Shown: piece after piece, positions 6,597 to 16,228 of the stretch | Position numbering within the stretch: position 1 is the first letter of the stretch | Layout of the letters: every line of letters starts with the position of its first letter | Source of the DNA: Chitinophagales bacterium | GTDB lineage: Bacteria > Bacteroidota > Bacteroidia > Chitinophagales > Chitinophagaceae | Assembly: GCA_021323755.1 (NCBI GenBank) | Contig: JAJPKJ010000009.1 | Coordinates: 158,752-222,751, forward strand | Reading direction: 5' to 3' | Length of the DNA: 64,000 bases | The notes under the pieces: generated by a model | What the model was told of the DNA's origin: nothing | Seen by the model: only the letters and a program-made list of their open reading frames with translations | Database searches by the model: none | Translations under genes and position numbers: made by a program

Positions 6597-7190
6597 TTAT
6601 TTTTTCTTCGATTGACCAAATAAATAGAATAACCCAATTTGGATAACCCCGTTCTTTAGCGTTCCGGTACTTCCGCCACTTGTGGTTTTTTCAATATTGG
6701 TTAATCCAAGATTATATCTTGCATCAATACCAACATTTGCAGTGGTTAAAAAGCCAACACCGAAAGCCCATGAAAAATCTACGGATTGGGCTTGTGATTT
6801 GAGATCAACGCTTACACCCTGTGATTCAGCTTTAGCGCTTAATAAAAACCCAATTTGTGGACCTGTCTGAACGAAAAAGCCGGAGGATGTTGTGTACTTC
6901 AGCAGGACAGGCACATTAATATATCCCAGTTTGTATGCACCCGTTTCGCTGTTCTGATTAAATTTTGCACCTTGATCAGAATAGTAAACTTCTGGTTGAA
7001 CACTAAATGCATCTGTAACGGAAAATTGAGCCAATGCTCCTACATGGAAACTGACTCTGATCGAGTTTCCAGATGCATCAGAACCGGAGAGATTAGCGAG
7101 ATTAAAACCGGCTTTTGCACCAAAATTAACCTGCGCTTGGGTGAGAGAAAATGAAATGGCTGCGATCAACAATAAAATTGATTTTTTCAT
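6597..7190 (-). CDS. Outer-membrane beta-barrel protein (OmpX/PorT-like, PF13568 type)
   Basis: 197 aa. A signal peptide (MKKSILLLIAAISFSLTQAQ) leads into VNFGAKAGFNLANLSG, the typical opening of small Bacteroidota porin-family barrels. Alternating hydrophobic strands follow, with a C-terminal strand GVIQIGLFYLFG. It should fold in the outer membrane as an 8-strand barrel. No substrate is known. The neighbouring gene at 7317 is a similar barrel, but an intervening terminator shows that the two are transcribed separately. Confidence 0.82.
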   Translation of the reverse strand: MKKSILLLIAAISFSLTQAQVNFGAKAGFNLANLSGSDASGNSIRVSFHVGALAQFSVTDAFSVQPEVYYSDQGAKFNQNSETGAYKLGYINVPVLLKYTTSSGFFVQTGPQIGFLLSAKAESQGVSVDLKSQAQSVDFSWAFGVGFLTTANVGIDARYNLGLTNIEKTTSGGSTGTLKNGVIQIGLFYLFGQSKKK

Positions 7191-7269
7191 AAGTCATATT
7201 TTTGTGTTAGGAATAAAAAAAGTTAAGCGTGATTTTGATATTATTACAACGGAGTAGTTGTAAAAGAAA

Positions 7270-7295
7270 GAGCCGATATGAGAATATATCAGCTC
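7270..7295 (-). terminator. Terminator of the barrel gene at 7317
   Basis: A 10-bp stem with one G-U wobble (7270-7279 with 7286-7295) and a 6-base loop. On the minus strand it is followed by TTTCTTTT. Confidence 0.7.
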
Positions 7296-7316
7296 CTGAA
7301 ATTATTTTCTTAAATA

Positions 7317-7844
7317 TTACTTGCCGCTATTAAATTTATAAATAAAGGAAAGATCAAGATGATTTAGACTTCCGCCCGTTACTGAAACACCGTTATACCC
7401 AAGAGCTACCTGGAATTTATCTGCATTATATCCAACTTGCGGAAAATAATCAAGTCCACTATTGCCACTGCTGCTACCAGTATTGGTAAAAACTCCGTAT
7501 CCCAATTGAATCCCGACGAAGAAATTCTCAGAAGGATAAAATCTTGCACCAACCAAAATAGGAATAAGTCCAACACTTGGCGCATTACCCGTTCCGTCGC
7601 CATATGATTTTCCAAAAAAGTCAGCATATCCAATAGATCCAACCCCGGAAATTTGATCAGTAAACATTTTTTCAGCCTGTAGTTTTACTCCAATGCCAAG
7701 TGACCAATAAGTACCAAAATTACCTGTAGGAAGTCCTAAATTTACACCTCCTCCAAAAACAACACCATCGCTTGTTTTTGATTGAGCATTAACAGAAATA
7801 ATTGAAGTGGTAAAAACGGCAAGAATCAACAATAGCTTCTTCAT
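7317..7844 (-). CDS. Small outer-membrane beta-barrel protein
   Basis: 175 aa. The signal peptide MKKLLLILAVFTTSIISVNA has a clear cleavage site before Gln. The mature part has the glycine- and aromatic-rich alternating pattern of a barrel (VFGGGVNLGLPTGNFGTYWS, FFVGIQLGYGVF) and ends with LSFIYKF, a plausible last strand. It resembles its neighbour at 6597 in build but not closely in sequence. Function unknown; an outer-membrane location is inferred. Confidence 0.75.
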   Translation of the reverse strand: MKKLLLILAVFTTSIISVNAQSKTSDGVVFGGGVNLGLPTGNFGTYWSLGIGVKLQAEKMFTDQISGVGSIGYADFFGKSYGDGTGNAPSVGLIPILVGARFYPSENFFVGIQLGYGVFTNTGSSSGNSGLDYFPQVGYNADKFQVALGYNGVSVTGGSLNHLDLSFIYKFNSGK

Positions 7845-7964
7845 AAGTTTTATTTTTTGGTTTAAAGATGCGCTAAGATATGCTTCATTTTTCGTATTAA
7901 CAATAGTACAATCAGGTAATTATTTAAGCTACATTCACTTAAATTCACTACATTAATGGGTAGT

Positions 7965-9596
7965 CTAATCTTCCATCAAAAAGGGATATTTATAGTCAGT
8001 AGCGGCAACAAAAGTTTCCTTTATTGTCCTTGCACTAAGCCAGCGATATAAATTTAGGATTGAGCCCGCTTTGTCATTGGTTCCGCTTCCCCTTGCCCCG
8101 CCGAAAGGTTGTTGTCCGACAACGGCGCCCGTGGGTTTATCATTAATGTAAAAATTTCCGGCGCAATTGCGAAGTCTGTTCGTCGCAAGTTCAACGGCAT
8201 TTCTATCCTGCGCGATTATTGAACCTGTCAATGCATAAGAAGAAGTTGAATCAACAATATCCATTATCCTTTCAAATCCATTTGCAGGATAGACATATAC
8301 AGTTAAAACAGGTCCAAAAATTTCTTCACACATGGTCACATATTTTGGATCTTTGGCTTCGATAACGGTTGGCTGAATAAAATATCCTTTCGATTTATCA
8401 CATTTGCCACCAACCCATATTTCAGCCTTTTTGTCTTTTTTCGCGGCGTCGATATATGCTTTGATCTTATCAAAACTTTTTTCATCGATCACGGCATTAA
8501 TAAAGTTGGAGAAATCTTCAACATTACCCATCTTAAAACTTTTTGCTCCCGCAATCAATTTCTTCTTCACTTCTTCCGCGATATTGGACGGGATATATGC
8601 GCGTGAGGCAGCAGAACATTTTTGTCCCTGGTATTCAAAAGCGCCCCGCAATAATGCTGTTACTAAAACATCAACATCGGCGCTTTTATGAGCAAGGACA
8701 AAATCTTTTCCGCCTGTTTCCCCGACGATCCGCGGATATGATTTAAAAAGATGAATATTTTCTCCAATGGTTTTCCAGATATTGTTGAATACGCCTGTTG
8801 ACCCCGTGAAATGTATTCCTGCAAAATCACGATGACGGAAACAAATATTACCGAGTGTGGGTCCATCGACATAAATTAAATTGATGACACCATCGGGCAA
8901 TCCTGCTTCTTTTAAAATACGCATGAACATTTGAGCCGCGAAGATCTGTGTATGTGCGGGTTTCCACACAACAACATTGCCGCACATTGCCGCCGAAGTT
9001 GGCAAATTACCGCCGATCGCGGTGAAATTAAATGGAGTAATGGCAAGGACAAAACCTTCGAGCGGGCGATATTCCATACGGTTATGGATGCCCGTAGCAC
9101 TGATCGGTTGTTGTTTATATATTTCACTGAGAAAATGAACATTAAAGCGAAGAAAATCTATTATCTCGCATGCAGAATCAATTTCCGCCTGGTATGCGTT
9201 TTTACTTTGTCCGAGCATGGTTGTCCCATTCATATAAGGACGATATTTTGTGGCGATCAGATCAGCGGCTTTTAGAAATATATTTGCCCGATTTTCCCAG
9301 CTTAGGTTCTCCCAGTTTTTCTTTGCGTTTAACGCAGCATCGATTGCCTGCTGAACATGTTTTTCATTGCCTTCGTGAAAATATCCAAGTGTGTGTGCAA
9401 TTTCATGGGGCGGATGAATTGCCGTTCTTTTACCGGTTCTTACTTCCTTATTTCCAATAAACATAGGTATATCGGCTTCCTGCTTTTTTAGCTCCGCAAC
9501 CACTTCTTTTAATCTCTTCTTTTCAGCACTTCCGGGCATATAATGTAAGACAGGTTCGTTAGCCGGCAAAGGATATGAAAACGTACCAATACTCAT
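7965..9596 (-). CDS. pruA: L-glutamate gamma-semialdehyde dehydrogenase (P5C dehydrogenase)
   Basis: Oxidises glutamate-5-semialdehyde to glutamate with NAD+, the second step of proline breakdown. 543 aa, the normal size of the monofunctional enzyme. The catalytic Cys is in YQGQKCSAASRAY and the general-base Glu in IVGETGGKD. The NAD-binding block VVWKPAHTQ and the C-terminal PFGGARGSGTND are also typical. No proline dehydrogenase gene is adjacent. A good -7 promoter element lies at 9614-9621, so it is probably transcribed alone. Confidence 0.95.
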   Translation of the reverse strand: MSIGTFSYPLPANEPVLHYMPGSAEKKRLKEVVAELKKQEADIPMFIGNKEVRTGKRTAIHPPHEIAHTLGYFHEGNEKHVQQAIDAALNAKKNWENLSWENRANIFLKAADLIATKYRPYMNGTTMLGQSKNAYQAEIDSACEIIDFLRFNVHFLSEIYKQQPISATGIHNRMEYRPLEGFVLAITPFNFTAIGGNLPTSAAMCGNVVVWKPAHTQIFAAQMFMRILKEAGLPDGVINLIYVDGPTLGNICFRHRDFAGIHFTGSTGVFNNIWKTIGENIHLFKSYPRIVGETGGKDFVLAHKSADVDVLVTALLRGAFEYQGQKCSAASRAYIPSNIAEEVKKKLIAGAKSFKMGNVEDFSNFINAVIDEKSFDKIKAYIDAAKKDKKAEIWVGGKCDKSKGYFIQPTVIEAKDPKYVTMCEEIFGPVLTVYVYPANGFERIMDIVDSTSSYALTGSIIAQDRNAVELATNRLRNCAGNFYINDKPTGAVVGQQPFGGARGSGTNDKAGSILNLYRWLSARTIKETFVAATDYKYPFLMED

Positions 9597-9613
9597 AGTA
9601 AAATTTTAGGGTG

Positions 9614-9621
9614 CAAAGATA
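9614..9621 (-). promoter_or_regulatory. -7 element of the pruA promoter
   Basis: Minus strand TATCTTTG, an exact TAnnTTTG match, about 17 bases before the ATG at 9596. No convincing -33 TTTG is visible. Confidence 0.5.
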
Positions 9622-9674
9622 ATCACTATTAAGCTTACCATCTTCAGTTGAACCGCATGATCAAATCAGGAATT

Positions 9675-11513
9675 TTACTTTGCATGAATAATGAATTGTG
9701 AGAAGACTGCTTTCATATCGGGTTTCATTTTGGGTCCGTCTCCTGAAAAAGCCGCAAAAGTGGCCAATCCAACCTCCAATTTTCCACCTAACCATGCTAA
9801 ATCATACTCATCTATTTTTTTGTACCTCATATCATTTTCGGCTCTGAAAAAGGCGGTTATTTTATTCCCCGATTTTTCTATGCGTAACCATTCAGTCATA
9901 TTGTCGAGTTTATTAACCTCTGTTTTGCTTTTACTATCACTTGTTCTTTTTAAAAATATTTTTGGATTTGAATTACCTCCTGTCCCCAATGAAAGCATAA
10001 TATAATTTTCTTTGGGACCATCGGCGCTTCTCACCATAATGCCTGCCTGCTGGAAACCTCTGTCTGGAAGATCGCTATCGGCGGAATTCTTTGTTACCGT
10101 GATTTTTGATTCAATAACAAAGTCATCATCCAATTCATGAAAAATCATTCCCCCCTGAGCCTCATCTTTCCAGTAACACTTCATTATTGGAATCAATATA
10201 ATTGTATCATTTTGTTTATAGGTAAGGAAAAGATTTGGGTTAAGGTATTTCCAGTCAGATAATGTATTTGCAACCGGAAGATCATTATTGTTTTTTGAGA
10301 TTGCAGCAATAATATCCTTCACTTTTTGTGTTGGTGAAATGATATTTTTATTTCCCCAGAACGTTTCGTCAAATGCAGTTGGCAAATCGGCAACAATATC
10401 TTTTTTCTTCCATTCTTCCTCTTTTGATATTTCTTTATTGACAGTTTTAAACAGATCGGTATACAGCAGTTCAATATTAACGGTGAGATCAAGATCAAGA
10501 TGTTTTTTGGGTTGTTTATAACTGATGGCGTATTCTGTTTCTGCATGACTCATTATCCACTTGTCATCAATCTTCGTGAAATCAACACGGGTATGCCATC
10601 CTTTCCTTTTAAGATCAATATTCAAAAGCGCTGCAAAGATCTTGTCGGTGCCGGTAAGGTTCTTGATGTAGGGAGTTCCTTCCGGGCTATTATGTATTTC
10701 GTAACATACAACTGCATAATCATCCATATCGATCAACATGTAACCTTTGTCCAGTGCTTCTTTCACGCCATCCTTCTGATCAAAGCTAATATGGTATAAT
10801 TGCCTGCCATCAAATTCAACAACGGAATCAATTTTGTAATTGAACTTATTGATGTCTTTATTATTCAGGAATGAAGGAACATTGATTACAAAACCACTTC
10901 CGGCAACTGCCTGTGGTCCACCGCCGGGATGAAAGTCTTCAAACAAGCGGGTGTAGGAAACATCCTCTTTGCTTCTGCCACGAATGAGTTTTAGTTTATA
11001 ATTTTTTGCAGCAGGAAAATACTGCGATTGAAAAACGGCTTCCGCAATCGAAAAATAATTTTCTTTGTCTTTAATGATCTCACGATAGAAACCATTATTC
11101 TCAAAATTAGTCTGAGGCTGATTAGCAGGTATATTTGCTATCACTTTTTTGACTACTTCAATTGGATTGACGGGTTTTATTACGACTTCATTCAGCAGGG
11201 AAGGAGCAGCGACCAACAAAATTTCCGACAAATCGGAGTTATTCAAATTTTCGAAAGAAAGAACTGCAGAATGATAACCGATCATCGAAACGCGAATTGA
11301 ATCAAATGGAGCTGTGCCGCCAATTTCAAATCTTCCTTCCTTGTTTGCTACCAGTCCGGTTATATTCCCTGAATGATAAAGGAGAATGCTTGCGCCCGCT
11401 AAAACCGCTTTGGAGTGATTATCTAAGACAATACCATGGAGCTCTTTATTACGTTGACAAAAACCAGTACTAAAGAGAAATGAAAATAAGAATAAGAGTT
11501 TCAACCGATGCAT
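9675..11513 (-). CDS. Exported protein with CarboxypepD-regulatory-like N-terminus and concanavalin-like C-terminus
   Basis: 612 aa. A signal peptide (MHRLKLLFLFSFLFSTGFC) is followed by a CarboxypepD_reg-like beta sandwich at about residues 22-100 (GIVLDNHSKAVLAGASILLY). The middle region, about 110-390, is of the type found after such domains in Bacteroidota exported proteins (NNGFYREIIKDKENYFSIAE). The last 190 residues (FVIESKITVTKNSADSDLP, QQAGIMVRSADGPKENYIML) resemble a DUF1349/LamG-like jelly roll that often binds sugars. I cannot name a substrate. It is monocistronic. Confidence 0.6.
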   Translation of the reverse strand: MHRLKLLFLFSFLFSTGFCQRNKELHGIVLDNHSKAVLAGASILLYHSGNITGLVANKEGRFEIGGTAPFDSIRVSMIGYHSAVLSFENLNNSDLSEILLVAAPSLLNEVVIKPVNPIEVVKKVIANIPANQPQTNFENNGFYREIIKDKENYFSIAEAVFQSQYFPAAKNYKLKLIRGRSKEDVSYTRLFEDFHPGGGPQAVAGSGFVINVPSFLNNKDINKFNYKIDSVVEFDGRQLYHISFDQKDGVKEALDKGYMLIDMDDYAVVCYEIHNSPEGTPYIKNLTGTDKIFAALLNIDLKRKGWHTRVDFTKIDDKWIMSHAETEYAISYKQPKKHLDLDLTVNIELLYTDLFKTVNKEISKEEEWKKKDIVADLPTAFDETFWGNKNIISPTQKVKDIIAAISKNNNDLPVANTLSDWKYLNPNLFLTYKQNDTIILIPIMKCYWKDEAQGGMIFHELDDDFVIESKITVTKNSADSDLPDRGFQQAGIMVRSADGPKENYIMLSLGTGGNSNPKIFLKRTSDSKSKTEVNKLDNMTEWLRIEKSGNKITAFFRAENDMRYKKIDEYDLAWLGGKLEVGLATFAAFSGDGPKMKPDMKAVFSQFIIHAK

Positions 11514-11597
11514 GAGAAGGGTTTGATATTATACGTTCATGCGGCGTATTCGTTACATCATTTATAAACTGGGAGATGAAGAAATGCAAATGATTAA

Positions 11598-12687
11598 TCA
11601 GGCGGTTTCTTTTTCATTCATCAGGTAAGCCTTGATAAAGCCGTCCAATTCGCCATCCATCACCGGCTGCACATTTCCTACTTCATAATCCGTTCGGTGA
11701 TCTTTGATCATCTTATAAGGATGAAAAACATAACTGCGTATCTGAGAACCCCATTCGATTTTTTTCTTGGTAGAGTTGGCGGCATTTTTAATTTCTTCGC
11801 GCCTGCGCAATTCCTCTTCATACAGCCTGCTCTTGAGCATTTTCAGCGCCTTTTCCCGATTCTCACCCTGGGTTCGCGCTTGCTGGCATTCGACGATGAT
11901 GCCGCTGGGAATATGTTTCAGCCTCACGGCAGTTTCAACCTTATTTACATTTTGTCCGCCTTTACCCCCACTGCGATAAAACTCCCATTCCAGGTCTGCC
12001 GGACTTACTTCAATTTCAATCGAGTCATCAACCAAAGGATATACATAAACACTGGCAAAGGACGTATGCCGGCGCGCATTGCTGTCAAAAGGGGAGATCC
12101 GAACCAACCGATGAACTCCACTTTCTGCTTTTAGGAAACCATAAGCAAAGGGTCCGTCAAATTGTAAAGTAGCGCTTTTTATCCCTGCGCCTTCACCATC
12201 CTGGATATCCAGTTCGGTAACGCCCCAGCCATGTTTTTCGCCATACATTCTGTACATGCGCATCAGCATTTCCGCCCAATCCTGGCTTTCGGTCCCGCCC
12301 GCACCACTGTTAATCTGCAAAACGGCTGGCAATTCATCCTCTGGCTGATTCAGTGTGCTTTTGAATTCTGCTTCTTCAATCAAATCTAACGCTTTGGTGT
12401 AAGCCGATTTAGTCTCTTCTTCGCTTGCTTCGCCCGCTTTCCAGAAATCAAATAATACAACAAAATCCTCTACGGCGTTTTGCACCGAATCGAATAATTT
12501 TACCCAATACTCGTTTAGCTTAATGTTTTTCAGTATCTCGGTCGCCCGCTTATTATCATTCCAAAACCCCGGGCTAACTGATAATTGCTTTTCTTCAGTA
12601 ATTTTATATTGACGATTCTCAACGTCAAAGAAACCTCCTCAGGACGGCAACGCGATCCCTCATAGTCTTGATTTGTTCTTGAGTCAT
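11598..12687 (-). CDS. prfB: Peptide chain release factor 2, expressed through a programmed +1 frameshift
   Basis: Recognises UGA and UAA stop codons and triggers peptide release. Frame 0 runs from the ATG at 12687 ([20 protein letters not shown]) to an in-frame TGA at 12627-12625. Skipping one base (12627) continues as [20 protein letters not shown] and on to the stop at 11598, giving 362 aa; E. coli RF2 has 365. The SPF anticodon-like tripeptide is at about 198-200 and GGQ at 243-245, each seven residues before the E. coli positions. The part downstream of the shift alone would lack the N-terminal domain. A TAACTTTG promoter element lies just upstream. Confidence 0.95.
12624..12639 (-). promoter_or_regulatory. 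Programmed +1 ribosomal frameshift site of prfB
   Basis: Minus strand AGGAGGTTTCTTTGAC: a Shine-Dalgarno-like AGGAGG, a 3-base spacer, the slippery CTT, the in-frame TGA, then C. This matches the arrangement of the E. coli prfB site. When RF2 is scarce the ribosome slips at CTT into the +1 frame. The signal is notable because genes in this window rarely show Shine-Dalgarno sequences at their starts. Confidence 0.93.
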
Positions 12688-12693
12688 AGGGCG

Positions 12694-12701
12694 CAAAGTT
12701 A
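12694..12701 (-). promoter_or_regulatory. -7 element of the prfB promoter
   Basis: Minus strand TAACTTTG fits TAnnTTTG. It lies 6 bases before the ATG at 12687, so the leader would be very short. The -33 box is weak. Confidence 0.45.
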
Positions 12702-12894
12702 ATTGAAAGTTTAATTTGAACTTTTAGTTATTTTAAAGTTATTATGTTGATTTACGGACCGGTAATAAATAATTTTGAAAAAAAGCCGTTTAGATAGAGC
12801 AGTATTACCGGGCTGTGGGCGAGATAATTATAAATAAAGCAATAAGTTTAGCTGTGCTGTTTTTTTTGGTACAAAATATGTTAATTTGCTCGGG

Positions 12895-14112
12895 ATGAAA
12901 AAAGATTGTGACATCATTTGTTTTGCGCTTTCCAGGTGGGATTCGGAAATATCTTCTCCATCCTTGTGGCTTGTGAAGGAATTTGCCAAAACAAACAGGG
13001 TTTTTTACGTAGAACATCCTTTTTCATGGAAAGACTTTCTTACTTATCGGGATACCTCCTTCGTTCAAACGCGTAAGAAAGCCTTATTACATAGCAAGAA
13101 CATCTATAGTAATCCAGCTTCTTTGCCTGCCAATATTACCATCGTAACCCCAGGTGTCACCCTTCCGATCAATTTTTTGCCTTCAGGCTTCATATATAAC
13201 CAGTTCCTGCACTTCAACAATAAGATCGTCTTAAAGGTCATTCGAAGGCTTATAAAGGATTATGCAGTAAAGGATTTTATTTACATAAACTTTTTTGACC
13301 CGTATTTCATTCAACAATTGCCCCCTGATATAAAACCATTGCGAACAGTATATCAATCAATGGATGATATTTCACAAGTAAAGTATTCAAGAAGACATGG
13401 AGAAAGACTGGAAGAAGAAGTGATCCGCAACAGCGATTATACATTATGCACTTCCAAAGAATTGACCAGGCTGAAGCAGCCATTCTCACCCAATGTTCAT
13501 TACCACCCCAATGGTGCCGATATTGATATTTTTGTAAAAGCTGCTACCGAAAAATTAGCAAAGCCGGAAGAAATGGCCAATATCAGTAAAAAGATAATCG
13601 GGTATATGGGAAGCATAGAATACAGATCGGATTTCGAATTGCTGCGCGAAATAGCAACCTACCACCAGGACAAAATTTTATTTTTTGTAGGACCTGTACA
13701 TGGAAATGATTACAAAGAAGTGGGATTACACGAAATGGATAATGTGATTTTTGCAGGCCCGAAAAAAGTGAATGAACTCGCTTCTTATTTACAATATTTT
13801 GATTGCGTGATCGTGCCTTTCAAAAAAAATATTCTTACCAAAAGCATCTATCCTTTAAAGATCAACGAATATCTGGCAGCTGGCAAACCTGTTATTACCA
13901 CACATTTTTCTGAGGACATCTATTCATTTAAAAATGTAATTTATGTTGCTGAAGATAATAATGAGTTTTTGAAAGCCATAGATATTGCCATCAAAGAAAA
14001 CAATGATGAAAAAATAAAAGATAGAATCGCAGTAGCCCGTCAAAACACATGGGCATCTAGGGTTGAGCAATTTTGGGAGATCATTACCCCGGAGCCAAAA
14101 CCAAAATATTAA
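12895..14112 (+). CDS. Glycosyltransferase, GT-B fold (group 1/GT4-like)
   Basis: 405 aa from the ATG at 12895. A TTG three codons earlier is also open but adds nothing. The N-terminal half begins DIICFALSRWDSEIS and includes YQSMDDISQVKYS. The C-terminal Rossmann half carries IGYMGSIEYRSDFELLREIA and the family block YPLKINEYLAAGKPVITT, where the Glu binds the nucleotide sugar. It probably builds a cell-surface polysaccharide or lipid-linked sugar. There is no neighbouring polysaccharide cluster, so donor and acceptor are unknown. The following 270 bases (14113-14382) show no gene or clear signal. Confidence 0.82.
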   Translation: MKKDCDIICFALSRWDSEISSPSLWLVKEFAKTNRVFYVEHPFSWKDFLTYRDTSFVQTRKKALLHSKNIYSNPASLPANITIVTPGVTLPINFLPSGFIYNQFLHFNNKIVLKVIRRLIKDYAVKDFIYINFFDPYFIQQLPPDIKPLRTVYQSMDDISQVKYSRRHGERLEEEVIRNSDYTLCTSKELTRLKQPFSPNVHYHPNGADIDIFVKAATEKLAKPEEMANISKKIIGYMGSIEYRSDFELLREIATYHQDKILFFVGPVHGNDYKEVGLHEMDNVIFAGPKKVNELASYLQYFDCVIVPFKKNILTKSIYPLKINEYLAAGKPVITTHFSEDIYSFKNVIYVAEDNNEFLKAIDIAIKENNDEKIKDRIAVARQNTWASRVEQFWEIITPEPKPKY

Positions 14113-14382
14113 AAAGCATTGGGGATATGCTGGACAAAATGATTGTGGATAACCAAGTGCAAAACGCGTTAATAACAAAATAGAAAAAAATTTGGATTCG
14201 CCTGTTTCATAAACGTATCTTCACTGTACAACAATTGAGAAACGGAAGTCCGTAAAAAGATGGAAGTGACTCAATGTCGAAAGCATCGGGTTAGTAAGAG
14301 TACATGAGTTTGAGCAATCAGGCAAGTGTATAAAAAACAAAACTTGGTGCTTTCCCTTTTTATATAATCTCCGCTTTTTTTA

Positions 14383-16227
14383 TCAGATATAGATCACTTT
14401 CGACCTGCGCTTTGTTTCTTTGAGCTTTTTAAGAATTTCTTGTTGCTGCTGAATAAACTTTTGTTGGAGCTTTAATTGGTTCAGTTTTATTTCACCAAAC
14501 AATTTTTTCGATTGCGACTGGTTTGTTTTCACACTGACCAGCGCTTGCACCTGAACCTGGATATCATTTTTTATGCGATTGGCTTCCTGTTCACTGGAAG
14601 ATGATACCACCTCATTGTTTATTTTTTCCAAATCTATGGTACCAACGGCCTTTTGCAATTCAGTATTTATTTTATGCAGATTGATCACAATATCTTTACT
14701 ATTTACTTTCATCTCTTTTTCAATTTTTTTCCACTCGTTCGGGGTTAAGATTTTTATTGTGGTCGTCTTTGAATTCCCTTCCCCCATATCATTCGGGCTA
14801 ACACTAAACTCTTTCACGAGGCTGGTATCCTGTATGGCCTGATAGCTAAAACTCGCTGAAGGAACATATGGATAATCGGATTGAGACTGAACAATATTTT
14901 CTTCAGCGATATTATTTGGCTTTTGTGTTTGAATTGAGAAATCCATTGCTACAGGCTGTGATTGTGCAACAGCAACAGCATTATCAGTTGATTGCTGATC
15001 TTCTGCAAGATCAGGACTTACCTCACCGGGCATAGTCTGATCATCTTCCGAAACATTTGCGTCATCCTTATTTACTGCAGCAGATTTATTTTTGGTCTTT
15101 GCCCTTGGCGGCAGGTTATCACTTTTATTATTCATTAGCGACAAAGCACTAAAAAAAACGGGTTGCTGCGTTTCCGTATTAATCAAACCATTTTTATTCG
15201 ATGCTTTTGTAATGGTGGACTGAAGCGTTGTTTGCAAAACCTTAAATTGCACGACACCGCAAAGGACAATTGAAATAAAAAAGAAAAAAAATAATTTTGG
15301 TTTAACAGGCGTCTGCGCATGTTTTTGTCCCGTTATTCTTTTGACTCTTTGCAGCAAGAGTTTATTATTTTTCCCAATGGCAGCCATGGCCAGCTGATGA
15401 GCTGTATGTCTCGATTTTTCAAGAGACAGCAATGCCATCACATAAAGATGAGGGTCGTAATTGAACTGCATCACCAAATCATCACAACTGTTCTCTCTTT
15501 CTTTTTTGATAACGTTGATGAATAACCGGGAAAAAGGATTGAAGAAAAATATTATTTCAACGATCGTCATTAATAGATTCAGCAGGTAATCGTTGCGTTT
15601 TATATGAGCCAGTTCATGCAATAAGATCGCTTCTATCTGTTGCGTTGACAAATTATTTATTGTTGCCAGCGGAATAAGAATAATGTATTTAAAGAATCCA
15701 AGTGTCATCGGACTATCGACCAAAGAAGATAAATAGATTTTTACTTTTTTATTAATGCCCAGGCGATAGGCAATTTCCTGTGAGAACAGTCTGAGGTCTG
15801 CATTTATTTTATGCAACCCATCGTTCATTAATCTTTTTGATGCCAGGTAATCCTTTGAATATTGGGAAAGCTGAAAAGCAAGAACCACCAAATAAACACA
15901 AGTAAGATAAGGCAAGGCCTGCTCAACGAAGATCTTTACATTATTAAAAAAGATCGCGGGCAAATTGCCATCACCCATAACGGAAAAAGTAAAAAATGAA
16001 ACACCATTTTCTGATTGGATATAATAATTCAGAAATGAAAATAAGAACCACCCAAAGCCTGCACACAACAATACTACCGCAAGATTGTGTTTTGCATTTG
16101 CAGTGATCTTTTTTGAAGAAAAATTTATTACAAAATAAACCAGCCACAAAAATGACATTTGCCAAAGACTATTAAGCAAGCTCCAGCCTAATGCTTTAAG
16201 GAATGCAGATTGTGCCAGCATTTGCAT
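14383..16227 (-). CDS. BlaR1/M56-family membrane metallopeptidase
   Basis: 614 aa. Four to five transmembrane helices lie in residues 1-330, with the zinc motif HELAH at residues 204-208 (ILLHELAHIKRNDYLL). The last membrane segment (FFFFFISIVLCGVVQFKVLQ) is followed by a long low-complexity outer tail rich in Gln, Asn and Ser that ends in a Lys/Gln coiled coil. There is no penicillin-binding sensor domain, so this is not a classical beta-lactam sensor. It starts 1 base after the BlaI-type repressor, so the two form one operon. The family's role is to cleave the repressor after an envelope signal. The signal and targets here are unknown. Confidence 0.85.
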   Translation of the reverse strand: MQMLAQSAFLKALGWSLLNSLWQMSFLWLVYFVINFSSKKITANAKHNLAVVLLCAGFGWFLFSFLNYYIQSENGVSFFTFSVMGDGNLPAIFFNNVKIFVEQALPYLTCVYLVVLAFQLSQYSKDYLASKRLMNDGLHKINADLRLFSQEIAYRLGINKKVKIYLSSLVDSPMTLGFFKYIILIPLATINNLSTQQIEAILLHELAHIKRNDYLLNLLMTIVEIIFFFNPFSRLFINVIKKERENSCDDLVMQFNYDPHLYVMALLSLEKSRHTAHQLAMAAIGKNNKLLLQRVKRITGQKHAQTPVKPKLFFFFFISIVLCGVVQFKVLQTTLQSTITKASNKNGLINTETQQPVFFSALSLMNNKSDNLPPRAKTKNKSAAVNKDDANVSEDDQTMPGEVSPDLAEDQQSTDNAVAVAQSQPVAMDFSIQTQKPNNIAEENIVQSQSDYPYVPSASFSYQAIQDTSLVKEFSVSPNDMGEGNSKTTTIKILTPNEWKKIEKEMKVNSKDIVINLHKINTELQKAVGTIDLEKINNEVVSSSSEQEANRIKNDIQVQVQALVSVKTNQSQSKKLFGEIKLNQLKLQQKFIQQQQEILKKLKETKRRSKVIYI

Positions 16228-16228
16228 A

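Noticed and set aside
11598..12485. prfB as a 295-aa protein starting at a GTG at 12485
   Set aside because: This would lack the N-terminal domain. The upstream frameshift site and matching length show that the gene begins at 12687.
14113..14382. The stretch after the glycosyltransferase gene as a possible RNA gene or repeat
   Set aside because: No paired arms longer than a few bases, no tRNA-like T-loop and no promoter-terminator pair were found.
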